This document shows positions 1 to 7,097 of a stretch of 64,000 nucleotides of DNA, one piece after another. The DNA is taken from contig CAKSMF010000003.1 in the NCBI GenBank assembly GCA_934474025.1, positions 1-64,000 of the forward strand, written 5' to 3'. The notes beneath the pieces are model-generated. The model had not been told where the DNA came from and did no database searches. It was given only the letters and a program-made list of their open reading frames with translations. A program made the position numbers and the translations under genes. Origin of the DNA: an uncultured Ruminococcus sp. (GTDB lineage: Bacteria > Bacillota > Clostridia > Oscillospirales > Ruminococcaceae). The stretch's first letter is position 1. Each line of letters begins with the position of its first letter.

Positions 1-75
1 CAATCCAAAAAAACTAAAAATATCAGTCTCACTATTGATGATACTACATATACTGGAGTACTTACAGAAAAGTAA
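1..75 (+). CDS. C-terminal end of a protein of unknown function (5' truncated by window)
   Basis: An open frame runs from base 1 to a TAA at 73-75 and encodes about 24 residues ending in DDTTYTGVLTEK. The start lies outside the window. The short, polar, beta-rich tail resembles tails of small proteins from mobile elements, but no family can be assigned. A hairpin follows 13 bases later, which fits a gene end. Confidence 0.4.
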   Translation, partial: QSKKTKNISLTIDDTTYTGVLTEK

Positions 76-87
76 AAATCAGCTAAA

Positions 88-117
88 AACAGCCTTTTCA
101 GGAATGAAGAGGCTGTT
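88..117 (+). terminator. Hairpin without a clear T tract
   Basis: AACAGCC at 88-94 pairs perfectly with GGCTGTT at 111-117 around a 16-base loop. No run of T follows, so it is only a weak terminator candidate between the partial gene and the Dam fragment. Confidence 0.35.
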
Positions 118-144
118 CATTATAAAAAGAGGAGAATTTAAGAA

Positions 145-351
145 ATGAAGAGGTTTATACCATGGATGGGCGGAAAAAGCCTGCTTGCAAAGAAAATTGT
201 TGAACAGTTTCCGGAAGATATCGACCGATATATTGAGGTATTCGGTGGAGGCGGTTCAGTGCTGTTTTATAAGGATAATCACGCAAAACTTGAGGTTTAC
301 AACGATTTCAACAGTTGTCTTGTTATAATACAACAAATCAATGACAAATAA
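145..351 (+). pseudogene. Truncated DNA adenine methylase (Dam family), N-terminal fragment
   Basis: The first ~56 residues match the start of D12-class/Dam N6-adenine methyltransferases: a PWMGGKSLLAKKI segment, then motif I-like FGGGGSVLF at about residues 34-42, then EVYNDFNS. Similarity stops there and the frame ends 12 residues later. The target-recognition domain and the catalytic DPPY motif are missing, where a family member would be about 250-300 residues. The start at 145 follows an AGAGGAGAA ribosome-binding site. It is best read as a remnant of a phage or conjugative element cut by a deletion or rearrangement near position 315. A functional enzyme is very unlikely. Confidence 0.75.
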
Positions 352-411
352 TCGTATTCTGCGTATACTATAATAATATAAAGTTATATTATATGTAAAG
401 ACGGTTAGAAT

Positions 412-672
412 ATGATAAAAATACATCTTTCCCGAATACTTGGTGAAAAGCGGATGAGTCAGGCAGAACTTGCACGTCAGACCGGAATAAGACCTTCGAC
501 AATAAGCGACATCTACAATGAAATGACCGAACGTCTGAATATTGAGTATCTTGATCGGATCTGTGAATACCTTGATTGCAGTATCACGGATTTGATTGAG
601 TACATTCCGAACAAGCAAAAGAAAACTGGTGAATTCCTTATAAAAGAAGACCACGGAAACCGTAAAAAATAA
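412..672 (+). CDS. Small XRE-family helix-turn-helix regulator
   Basis: This 86-residue protein is almost entirely a Cro/C1-type DNA-binding domain. Residues ~4-65 read as helix, turn and recognition helix (SQAELARQTGIRPSTISDIYN), followed by RICEYLDCSITDLIEY, the usual fourth and fifth helices of the HTH_26/YozG group. It has a Lys-rich tail and no sensor domain. Such proteins are common in integrative elements of Firmicutes, and the neighbouring Dam fragment and IS relic fit that setting. It is a complete single-gene unit closed by a strong terminator. Target and ligand are unknown. Confidence 0.8.
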   Translation: MIKIHLSRILGEKRMSQAELARQTGIRPSTISDIYNEMTERLNIEYLDRICEYLDCSITDLIEYIPNKQKKTGEFLIKEDHGNRKK

Positions 673-690
673 TTCCTCAAATAACACAAA

Positions 691-742
691 AACGTTCCTT
701 AAAGACATTTTAAATAGTCTTTGAGGAACGTTTTTTATTTTT
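691..742 (+). terminator. Strong intrinsic terminator after the XRE gene
   Basis: Sixteen bases (691-706) pair with 717-732 with one mismatch around a 10-base loop, followed by a T-rich run. Confidence 0.85.
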
Positions 743-847
743 GAATTTAAATACTCTTTTACATTTTGTAATTTTTTCAAGCTGATTTTTTGTATTTTGC
801 ATGATAAGCTACAGTTGTTATTGGCTTTGCGGGTATGCTTATTGCTT

Positions 848-880
848 GTCACCCTCTTCACAGAGGGTGTGGATTGAAAT
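848..880 (+). CRISPR. Orphan type I-C-like CRISPR repeat, copy 1
   Basis: This 33-base unit begins GTCACCCTCTTCACAGAGGG and ends GTGTGGATTGAAAT. The length, the short internal palindrome (ACCCTC...GAGGGT) and the GTGGATTGAAAT end are the known signature of type I-C (Dvulg) repeats. There is no regularly spaced second copy next to it; the only relative seen is at 2532-2564. No cas gene is present in the window. Confidence 0.6.
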
Positions 881-1040
881 TAAGCGAAACCTGCTAAGAA
901 AAATCAATCGACAAAAATAGCCAAAGTTGAGGTGTTGAAAACTAAGCTGTAGAAATGCAGTATTGAAAACAGGGGATAACAAAGCTGACGTATGAAAGCA
1001 GAGTTTCAAACACCTGTTGTATATGTGTTTTCGAAAGAGA

Positions 1041-2231
1041 TTACAATTTAGAGTACAATTCCATGAGCCTCCGTAGTAAACACGAAGAAACTTGCTTAAA
1101 CCTGCAATCATGGCTTCCTTGCCACATTTGCCTTCGCTGCGTTTCTTCTGTATAAAGTCATAGACGGAATCGTCAGTAGGCTTTTGCTTGATAAGTGACT
1201 GCATGATCTCGTAGCCGGTCTTACGAAGGTAGGAGTTGCCTCATTTGGATATCTTACGTTCCGAAGAGTTGAACGCTCCCGACTGATAAGGCGGAGCATC
1301 AATGCCTGCATGAGCGATAAAAAAATGCTTGTTTTTGAAACGGCATACATCGCCTATCTCTGCAATGATACATGGTATAAGAATATCGCCGATACAGTTC
1401 ATATCTCTGACAACAGAATACTCGGGCAATGTCTTGCAAAGAATCTGCATTTGTACTAAAATGGCATTGCGTGATTCCTCTGTTGAGTGAATCATCTTAA
1501 TGGTTTCTCTAACGGCAATTTTGACCGATTAGGAGTTAGGAAGCGATGGGATACCGTTTTGAGCAAAGACGTGGATTTCTGTTTCTTTTCGTTCGTTGCA
1601 GCGGTATCCCATTTTCTTTGCCTACTTGTAACAATTAGCGGTAAATCTCTTTTTCCCCATATCGAGGAGCGTCTGAAAATGAATATATCGATCTACGAAT
1701 TCAGTCAGCTTATGGTTTCTTTATTACATTGAAGAAGATTTGATATACCATGCATAACTTAATCTAACAGATTACTTAAATTCACTTTTGCCTTCACAAG
1801 AATAGAAGTGAATTGATAATACTGCCGTGCAAGAAAACGTAGCTCATCATATGTATCCGGTGTGTTATAAGCTCTGGTCAACTCAGACCAGTATGTGATG
1901 CCAAAGGAGGCAATATGTACAGCGTTGATTTTGTCAGTCTTGGCACGGCGAATGCTTTAGGCACAGTACTTCTTCATTCGTAAAGCATTGATACAGCAAA
2001 CAAAAATGCCGTGCGGTGAAAAATAGGAAGCAACAGACAGATGACAATGTCCTGCATCTTCTAAAACTACAAGAGTTTCCTCGTCAAATGAATTTATAAG
2101 AGAAACCAAAGAATCAAGTTTCTCAACAGCATGATCTATTTCAAAAGGCGGTTTGACAACTTTACTGCTCGGCTTCATAATGCAAACCGTACTCTTTCCT
2201 TTTGAAACATCAATACCCCTATACTAATCAT
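1041..2231 (-). pseudogene. IS110-family transposase, multiply disrupted
   Basis: Read on the minus strand from ATG 2231, the product would be about 396 residues, normal for IS110. A frameshift in a run of four G (2216-2219) separates the start MISIG from IDVSKGKSTVCI, which carries the first acidic residue of the DEDD nuclease. The frame then continues through VVLEDAGHCHLSVASYF and INALRMKKYCAQSIRRAKTD. Several stops and shifts lie between ~1770 and 1500. The C-terminal Transposase_20 part is clear (IAEIGDVCRFKNKH, AYAGID-like AHAGIDAPPYQSGAFNSSERK), is broken by a TGA at 1241-1243, and resumes with GNSYLRKTGYEIMQ and KCGKEAMIAGLSKFLRVYY. The last codons up to TAA at 1041 need one more shift. 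It is clearly non-functional. Confidence 0.85.
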
Positions 2232-2490
2232 AATGATATCTGCTTTCTGAAAAGATTTGTAATGTTTCCGCTCAGGAGCTTATTAAAATTCATTTTGGTT
2301 AGTTATGCGAACGCTACTGTGAACTCACACAGCAGATACAACCTGCTTAATTGAATTTGATAATAAGAAGGCGACTGATACTTTCTTTTACGAATGCTGA
2401 GTTCCAAAGAGGTATCGTCAGTCCATTACCTTTTTATTATACAAAAATAAGCATAGTCCGTCACTACTGAGTCAGCAGTTAAGACTATGC
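2232..2490 (-). ncRNA. Possible bridge-RNA region of the IS110 relic
   Basis: In the IS110 group the non-coding end upstream of the transposase encodes a bridge RNA. Here that end contains a minus-strand TATAAT at 2436-2441 with a 4/6 match to a -35 box 17 bases upstream (2459-2464). A hairpin lies over the -35 side (AGCATAGTC at 2450-2458 with GACTATGCT at 2479-2487). Loop guide sequences could not be identified and the element is decayed, so this is inference from position. Confidence 0.25.
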
Positions 2491-2531
2491 TAATATTGTA
2501 CCAAAGGAGGTGATAATATGAGTTGTAGTCA

Positions 2532-2564
2532 GTCATTCTCTTCACAGGGGGTGTGGATTGAAAT
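2532..2564 (+). CRISPR. Orphan type I-C-like CRISPR repeat, copy 2
   Basis: The 33 bases begin GTCATTCTCTTCACAGGGGG and end GTGTGGATTGAAAT. It differs from the copy at 848-880 at three positions (two in the left palindrome arm, one in the right), so the hairpin is weakened. No repeat follows within one spacer length on the right. It looks like a degenerate relic of an array. Confidence 0.55.
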
Positions 2565-3026
2565 TCCACTTATATTATTGTTCCCAACGTATGTATGAGA
2601 AACATTGGCAGTAATAATTTCAACATCGTTGTATTCTTTTATATGACGGAGTATCACAGAGAACATCGAGCAGAAACGTGACATGGTACATATTCTTAAA
2701 CCATACGCTTTCAACTTTCCATACTGTTTGATGGTTGATGAGCAAATTAACTATATAATTGTTTATGAATGCAATTTTGCTTGTATTGACTTAAGTTCTA
2801 AAAGCAACATTAAAAAATATTCAATTATGACACTTCAAAGACCATACTTGTTATTGCTTTGGATAATGATAAGACAAGCAACAAAGTTGTCACTGCTTTC
2901 ACACCAATGAATGTGATGAACGCAATGAGCCTTATATAATTGCTTCTAAGGACATCTGAAACACTAACAAATTATCAAGCAAAGCTTGTGAAAGACTTGT
3001 AGCAAATCTAAAGGAGCATTCAGAAA
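2565..3026 (+). other. Remnant coding stretch without an intact gene
   Basis: No intact gene is visible. In one plus frame, 2841-2939 encodes TILVIALDNDKTSNKVV and continues ~15 residues to TAA, which has protein-like composition and may be the tail of a decayed gene. The upstream part is in other frames with stops. Confidence 0.25.
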
Positions 3027-3383
3027 ATGTTAATGAGCAAAGAACAATGGTTTAAATATACAATTGAATGCAAACAAGACTTTTCTGACAAAGGACTTAA
3101 AAAGAATAAAAATAAAATTTCACTTGAAAAATTTGAACAGTTTGAAGAATTTATCAATAAACTTGGATATTTCATAAAATACAATAAGATTATATATAAT
3201 TTTGAGTTTTACTGCTTTGAAAAAGGTAAAGGTGCAGAATATTTAGCGGAAAACGTACCATTTATACTTAGAGAAAAGTTGAAAGAGCGGTTCAAAGATG
3301 TTTCAAGACATGATACCATCGACTATATCACCAGATATGCAACAAGGTATGAATTCAATTCTGTTATTGATTTAATGAGATGA
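3027..3383 (+). CDS. Hypothetical protein, 118 residues
   Basis: An open frame with ATG at 3027 is preceded by an AAAGGAG site about 10 bases upstream. The product is hydrophilic, rich in Lys, Glu, Phe and Tyr, with no signal peptide or membrane segment. It contains KFEQFEEFINKLGYFIKYNK in the middle and a charged C-terminal part (REKLKERFKDVSRHDTIDY). Predicted mostly helical, it matches no family I can name. It sits among decayed genes between the IS110 relic and an LRR pseudogene, so it is probably accessory. It could be the surviving gene of a lost element. Confidence 0.55.
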   Translation: MLMSKEQWFKYTIECKQDFSDKGLKKNKNKISLEKFEQFEEFINKLGYFIKYNKIIYNFEFYCFEKGKGAEYLAENVPFILREKLKERFKDVSRHDTIDYITRYATRYEFNSVIDLMR

Positions 3384-3638
3384 TAAAGAACATATAGAAG
3401 AAATATACATCATATTTAGAATATTACCAGCAAGTACGGAGAAGAGAGTTATAACAAGAAATGGATTGTATAGACAGGGGACAGGCAAAATTATTTTCTT
3501 TAAGAAACTGACACTTAAGTCATAATTCTTCGGTGAGGAAATTTGCTTTTATTCTGTGAAAAAGACAGCGTTATGCGAGCCATGAGCAAATGGATAAGTA
3601 AACTACGTCAAAAATGTTCTACAATATGTAAAGATTGA
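3384..3638. other. Intergenic stretch with no recognisable feature
   Basis: All frames are interrupted. Short runs look protein-like, but no gene, repeat or RNA could be supported. Confidence 0.4.
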
Positions 3639-3884
3639 ATGTATTTTCAGATATTAAAAATTCATAATATTCTCCATTATAATAGAAAATCATTATTCTA
3701 TCAAGGGCTTATTATCTTGAGGTTAAATTCTTATAAAATGGAGAGGGAGTATTTTACACAAGTTGTTCTTGATATAAAATATTTTGATTCAGTGGTAAGT
3801 CATAATGAATATTGGTTTGAAGATAGAGGAATTGTAAAAATAATATCCACTGGTTATATAAATATATATAAAGACCTTAAATAA
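3639..3884 (+). CDS. Possible small hypothetical protein (start uncertain)
   Basis: The frame is open for 81 codons, but no good ribosome-binding site precedes the first ATG. An internal ATG at 3738 gives a 48-residue product beginning MEREYFTQVV and follows a more plausible context. The C-terminal part (SHNEYWFEDRGIVKIISTGY) is protein-like. The stop codon lies inside the stem of a strong terminator, which supports transcription through here. It may be the tail of a decayed longer gene. Confidence 0.35.
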   Translation: MYFQILKIHNILHYNRKSLFYQGLIILRLNSYKMEREYFTQVVLDIKYFDSVVSHNEYWFEDRGIVKIISTGYINIYKDLK

Positions 3885-3916
3885 CAGGACTGGGGTTATT
3901 TAAGGCCTTTATGATT
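3871..3916 (+). terminator. Intrinsic terminator overlapping the end of the small ORF
   Basis: AAGACCTTAAATAAC (3871-3885) pairs with GTTATTTAAGGCCTT (3895-3909) with one mismatch and a 9-base loop. A T-rich stretch follows. Confidence 0.7.
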
Positions 3917-4021
3917 GTTTTTATACAGAGTCTATATACTGATCTCAGGCAAAGGATATTTTCACGCAGGAAGAATGCGTTATGGCATATGTAAATTCAA
4001 GAAGTATCTTTAAAAAAATCT

Positions 4022-4629
4022 GATAATGGTTAATAATATCATTTATGGAATTTGTCCGGACAATACTTTCACTGTTATTGATGACAGCAATGCATCAGGA
4101 CTCTCCGTAGACAATTATGCAATAACTTCCTGATACTCTTGAATTTATAAATTCATATGCATTTTCAGGTGTCAAAAATCTTAAAAAAGTAAATTTTACT
4201 GAAAATCTGAAATATTTAGGAGTGGATTTATTTGTTGATACCGGTTTGGAAAAATTGATAATTGATTGTCCTGAACTCGGAATATCAGGTTTGGCATTTG
4301 AAGTTATGCCACTGAAATATGCAAATATAAACGCTCAAAATATACATTGTAATATGTTCTGTTTCTGTAATAATCTGGATTATATTCATATCGGGTTGTG
4401 TATTGAAACACTAGGAACTTATGCATTCAATACCAATGTTGATGGCAAATTAATGCTTAATCTTTCTGAAACTGTTATTTTTTTGATTTATATGTGCAAA
4501 ATAAAGACAGGTGATAAATCTATAAATATGGTAATTACTATCGAGGATTTTATTGTTCATTCTGTATCAATTGGTGAGAAAATAAGGAATTTAGGTTTTA
4601 TTGCAGTTATTTCTCTAAAAAGAATGTAA
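4022..4629 (+). pseudogene. Frameshifted BspA-type leucine-rich-repeat protein fragment
   Basis: From 4126 one frame gives LPDTLEFINSYAFSGVKNLK, then KKVNFTENLKYLGVDLFVDTG and LEKLIIDCPELGISGLAFEV. This is the LRR_5 (BspA/TpLRR) repeat pattern, with further units YIHIGLCIETLGTYAFNTN. The preceding ~100 bases (NNIIYGICPDNTFTVIDD) are protein-like in another frame and join only through a frameshift at about 4125. The end (after ~4450) loses the repeat pattern. No signal peptide, anchor or dockerin is present. Intact relatives are secreted surface proteins of several hundred residues, so this is a dead fragment. Confidence 0.65.
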
Positions 4630-4729
4630 ACAATCATATAGATATTATGATTTTGTCTGTATTTCTGTTATTTATCTTGATATGATTTTTGATGCTATTT
4701 TTATTAAAATATTAATTATGTGTTTTTTT

Positions 4730-5032
4730 TCATATAGTCCATTTGTGTTTCTTTAAGTCAACATGAAATTCATCTTTAAATTTAACACCTTCATTTTTAA
4801 GTAAAATTACTTGTTCATTCCAACCTGATGTTATTCTTCCTTTGTAGTTTACAACTCTATGGCAAGGAAATTTTCCATACATATACGATATTTTCAATGC
4901 TCTGCCGATAAGTCTGGAATTTTTAGGTTTTCCAATAAGTTCGGCTATTTGTCCGTAAGTCGCAACGTATCCTTCAGGAATTTCTTCTACTACACTGTAT
5001 ATTAAATATAATAATTCATTATCTAAAAACAT
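4730..5032 (-). CDS. MGMT-family O6-alkylguanine-DNA alkyltransferase domain protein
   Basis: This 100-residue protein consists only of the DNA-binding/active-site domain of the Ogt/MGMT family. IPEGYVATYGQIAELIGKP forms the winged-helix entry, RLIGRALK the Arg finger/asparagine-hinge region, and PCHRVV carries the acceptor Cys in its standard context. Alkyltransferase-like (ATL) proteins of similar length have Trp there (PWHRVV); this one keeps Cys, so suicidal alkyl transfer is possible. The N-terminal domain of full-length Ogt (~60-70 residues) is absent. The C-terminus is short and lysine-rich. It is a single gene, leftward, with no obvious partner. Direct repair or lesion signalling are both possible. 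Confidence 0.8.
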   Translation of the reverse strand: MFLDNELLYLIYSVVEEIPEGYVATYGQIAELIGKPKNSRLIGRALKISYMYGKFPCHRVVNYKGRITSGWNEQVILLKNEGVKFKDEFHVDLKKHKWTI

Positions 5033-5192
5033 AATTATGCCTCACTTTTAAATTATAACTAATTTTAATTTTATTATAATCAAGTTAATATAAAATGTCA
5101 ATATTATGGGGAACTAACTATTTTGATTAAAAGATTTTCTGACTTGAATTTAAAAAATTAATGATGTATAATGATAAAAAAGATTATAGGTG

Positions 5193-5390
5193 ATGAAAGT
5201 GAAAGTTGTACCAAAACGTATATTTAAAAGAAAAGAAGAAAAATCATATAACTTTAAATTAAAACATTGGATAGCTATGCTTGATTTATGTAAGGAACAA
5301 GATGACGATATGTGGAAAGCTCTGATGCTTGAACGAATTGATGATATAAATGTTTTACATGAAAATGAAGAAATATACAAGACCAGATAA
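5193..5390 (+). CDS. Hypothetical small basic protein, 65 residues
   Basis: Start ATG at 5193 (MKVKVVPKRIF), with a GTG immediately upstream as an alternative; the upstream AGG is weak. The product has a strongly basic N-terminus followed by an acidic helical part (LDLCKEQDDDMWKALMLERI). No family is recognised. It lies 11 bases before the 351-residue gene at 5402 and is almost certainly co-transcribed and co-translated with it (GGAGAATTGATATG between them). This pairing of a small charged protein with a larger unknown protein resembles many two-gene accessory units, but function is not inferable. Confidence 0.55.
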   Translation: MKVKVVPKRIFKRKEEKSYNFKLKHWIAMLDLCKEQDDDMWKALMLERIDDINVLHENEEIYKTR

Positions 5391-5401
5391 GGAGAATTGA
5401 T

Positions 5402-6457
5402 ATGGAATACGATTTTGATTATGAAATATACAAATATATCAATGAGCAGGCTGAACAATATATAATGTTTGATGAATTATTAAAACAAAACCGATTAACA
5501 TTAAATGAAGCTAATCAAAAAGTAAAACAGTTTAAAGAAAAATTTAATACTTTGCTTGAAAAGTATGCTATCGGTACTCAGAATCTTGTTGTTACTTGCT
5601 ATGATTTGATAGAACTTATAAAACAACAACCTGATAATTCTGATTTGCAATATTTGTATTTTTGCATTGTAACAGATGTCGGATTACTTAACAATATCTT
5701 AGCAAATCGAACAGAAGAGAAGGAAATCAGAAATTATATTCGTCAGAATGAAGCAATACAGGAATTGACAGAATTTTTAAAATCTCAAACTGAAAGTATC
5801 AAAAAATATCATGAATTACTGGAATATCTGAAAAAACCAATAAAAGTAGAAGTTTCAGAATATTCAGAGGAATCAGATTTTATGTATCATCTTACAATAC
5901 AGCATACTTTTCTGTATGACAGTATAAAAAATGATATCTATAAAGATAACCTTAAATTTCTGTTGATGTATATTAACAATGACAAAAGATTGAAAATCCT
6001 TAAACCATATATTATATTTGCAGTGCTTTCAAGAAGAACAGGCATGATGCAAAAACGAGAACATTTTATTCCGAATCTGAAAGCAATATTTCAGTATCAA
6101 GAGTATAGTATTTTAAAAGATAATGGAAAAAATTTCAATCAATATCAATCCGAAATTGAATTATATGACCACTTACGGAGAAGTTATTTTGATGATAATG
6201 ATATAGATATTGATTTTTGCGATTTCTGTTTTGCAAATCTTTCTCCTTTGAGTGAATGGTATTATTTACACTGTGAACCAAATGAAGAAATACCAATGAC
6301 TATAAGTAGAAAAATTTTATCTGTTATGCCATTATCATTTCCAAATATTCTAAGTTATGAAGATTATAACAGTTTGAATGAAGATGAAATTCTGATATAT
6401 GATGAAGCAGAAGAAAAATTAAAAGAAGAAATGATTCAAACAGCAATATATTTTTAA
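5402..6457 (+). CDS. Hypothetical protein, 351 residues
   Basis: The start at 5402 has an AAGGAG site 7 bases upstream. The product is acidic and soluble, without signal peptide or membrane segment. Residues ~10-60 are a Gln/Glu/Lys-rich helix likely to be coiled coil. The centre includes FLYDSIKNDIYKDNLKFLLM and AVLSRRTGMMQKREHFIPNL, and the C-terminal third is rich in Asp/Tyr (SYFDDNDIDIDFCDFCFANL, SEWYYLHCEPNEEIPMTISR). I do not recognise a catalytic motif. It forms a two-gene unit with the upstream 65-residue gene and is closed by a perfect 15-bp terminator. The setting (duplicated cassettes, orphan regulators) suggests accessory genes such as defence or toxin-immunity, but that is only context. 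Confidence 0.6.
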   Translation: MEYDFDYEIYKYINEQAEQYIMFDELLKQNRLTLNEANQKVKQFKEKFNTLLEKYAIGTQNLVVTCYDLIELIKQQPDNSDLQYLYFCIVTDVGLLNNILANRTEEKEIRNYIRQNEAIQELTEFLKSQTESIKKYHELLEYLKKPIKVEVSEYSEESDFMYHLTIQHTFLYDSIKNDIYKDNLKFLLMYINNDKRLKILKPYIIFAVLSRRTGMMQKREHFIPNLKAIFQYQEYSILKDNGKNFNQYQSEIELYDHLRRSYFDDNDIDIDFCDFCFANLSPLSEWYYLHCEPNEEIPMTISRKILSVMPLSFPNILSYEDYNSLNEDEILIYDEAEEKLKEEMIQTAIYF

Positions 6458-6475
6458 AAATTAAATGTCAATATA

Positions 6476-6526
6476 AAACAGTTCTGAAATTTTAAAAATA
6501 TTTCAGAACTGTTTTGTATTTATTTT
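6476..6526 (+). terminator. Intrinsic terminator, perfect 15-bp stem
   Basis: AAACAGTTCTGAAAT (6476-6490) pairs exactly with 6500-6514 around a 9-base loop, followed by a T-rich run. Confidence 0.85.
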
Positions 6527-6576
6527 TTCGTGTATTAGTGATAAGATATAATCACAACGAAAAGAGGTGAAAAAAT

Positions 6577-6774
6577 ATGGGATTTTTTGATGCATTAAAA
6601 ACAGCCGGTGAGTATATCAGTTCAGAAGCACCAAAAAAATATGAAGCTATTTTTGCAAAGGCTACAGACGAAAAACTTCAGGAATGGTGGGACGAAAAAC
6701 GCTATGACCCTGATGTTGACCAACGTATGATAGACGTTGCAGAAAAAGAGCTTAGAAAAAGACATCTTATCTAA
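6577..6774 (+). CDS. Small conserved hypothetical protein, cassette copy A (65 residues)
   Basis: ATG at 6577 follows AGAGGTG. The protein starts MGFFDALKTAGEYISSEAPK and continues with FAKATDEKLQEWWDEKRYD and a basic helix ending KELRKRHLI. It is a short, soluble, probably all-helical protein with alternating acidic and basic segments. A paralogue 59/65 identical by eye lies at 7611. A TATAAT (6547-6552) stands just upstream, giving a very short leader. The stop is followed by a perfect palindromic terminator. No named family is recognised, though duplication of the whole unit points to selection or recombination. Confidence 0.65.
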   Translation: MGFFDALKTAGEYISSEAPKKYEAIFAKATDEKLQEWWDEKRYDPDVDQRMIDVAEKELRKRHLI

Positions 6775-6790
6775 TCTAAGTGCTAATGAA

Positions 6791-6822
6791 AAGAGAACAT
6801 TTAATTAAATGTTCTCTTTTTT
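6791..6822 (+). terminator. Palindromic terminator of cassette A
   Basis: A perfect 13-bp inverted repeat (6792-6817, AGAGAACATTTAA and its complement) is followed by T6. The next gene's AGGAGGTG site begins immediately afterwards. Confidence 0.8.
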
Positions 6823-6839
6823 AACAGGAGGTGAATTGT

Positions 6840-7097
6840 ATGTTTATGAATGGCGAAACACTCACAAATCTTGAAGATTTAAAACGCTGTTTCAGTATTG
6901 ATGAGTTAATTTATAGTTATTATAATGGTGAATTGGGAATCTTCCTTGAAAAAATAGGAGAACATGAAAAAGCAAAGCGTATCAGAAATATTAATAAAAA
7001 TAATGCTCTTCTTCTTATACGCCTATATGAAATTTTTGGATTTGAATTTGAAGATTCAGAAGAAAAAATCAGGAGTGATTATGCGTCAGTTCTGTAA
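6840..7097 (+). CDS. Hypothetical protein with a short EL-YY-G-L-FL-G motif, 85 residues
   Basis: ATG at 6840 is chosen because AGGAGGTG ends 6-7 bases upstream; earlier in-frame codons lie inside the site. The N-terminal half reads NLEDLKRCFSIDELIYSYYN, then GELGIFLEKIGEHEKAKRI. I have seen this pattern (short helix, YYxxGxLxxWLxxxG) in N-terminal modules of varied Firmicute proteins, but cannot name it. The end is unusual: the last 29 bases overlap the convergent XRE gene at 7069-7425, so the C-terminus may result from a junction. A full-length version may have continued further. Confidence 0.5.
   Translation: MFMNGETLTNLEDLKRCFSIDELIYSYYNGELGIFLEKIGEHEKAKRIRNINKNNALLLIRLYEIFGFEFEDSEEKIRSDYASVL

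Larger units (their letters stand above)
881..2531 (-). mobile_element. Decayed IS110-family insertion element between two CRISPR-like repeats
   Basis: The interval between the two repeat copies is almost entirely explained by an IS110-type element in minus orientation: a transposase pseudogene (1041-2231), ~300 bases on its upstream side and ~160 bases on its downstream side. IS110 elements lack terminal inverted repeats, so the exact ends cannot be read. The repeat boundaries are used here as outer limits only. Confidence 0.55.
6565..6833 (+). repeat. Direct repeat cassette, copy A
   Basis: This covers the ribosome-binding site, the 65-codon gene, a palindromic terminator and the next gene's ribosome-binding site. 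It is nearly identical to 7600-7860. The main differences are a few substitutions and a 4-base insertion after the stop codon. Confidence 0.8.

Noticed and set aside
256..861. Long minus-strand open frame of 201 codons
   Set aside because: It is antisense to the Dam fragment, the XRE gene and a strong terminator, has no ribosome-binding site and reads as low-complexity Leu/Phe/Tyr sequence.
1487..1732. Plus-strand ORF of 81 codons
   Set aside because: It is antisense to the degraded middle of the IS110 transposase, and the minus-strand remnants explain the sequence.
2518..2580. Short ORF with an AGGAGGTGATAATATG start running through the second CRISPR-like repeat
   Set aside because: Only about 20 codons, mostly repeat sequence. 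The ribosome-binding site is probably left from an earlier gene or from the IS end.
2683..2910. ORF of 75 codons right of the second CRISPR-like repeat
   Set aside because: No ribosome-binding site and unconvincing composition. Another frame in the same region looks more protein-like, so this is more likely decayed sequence.
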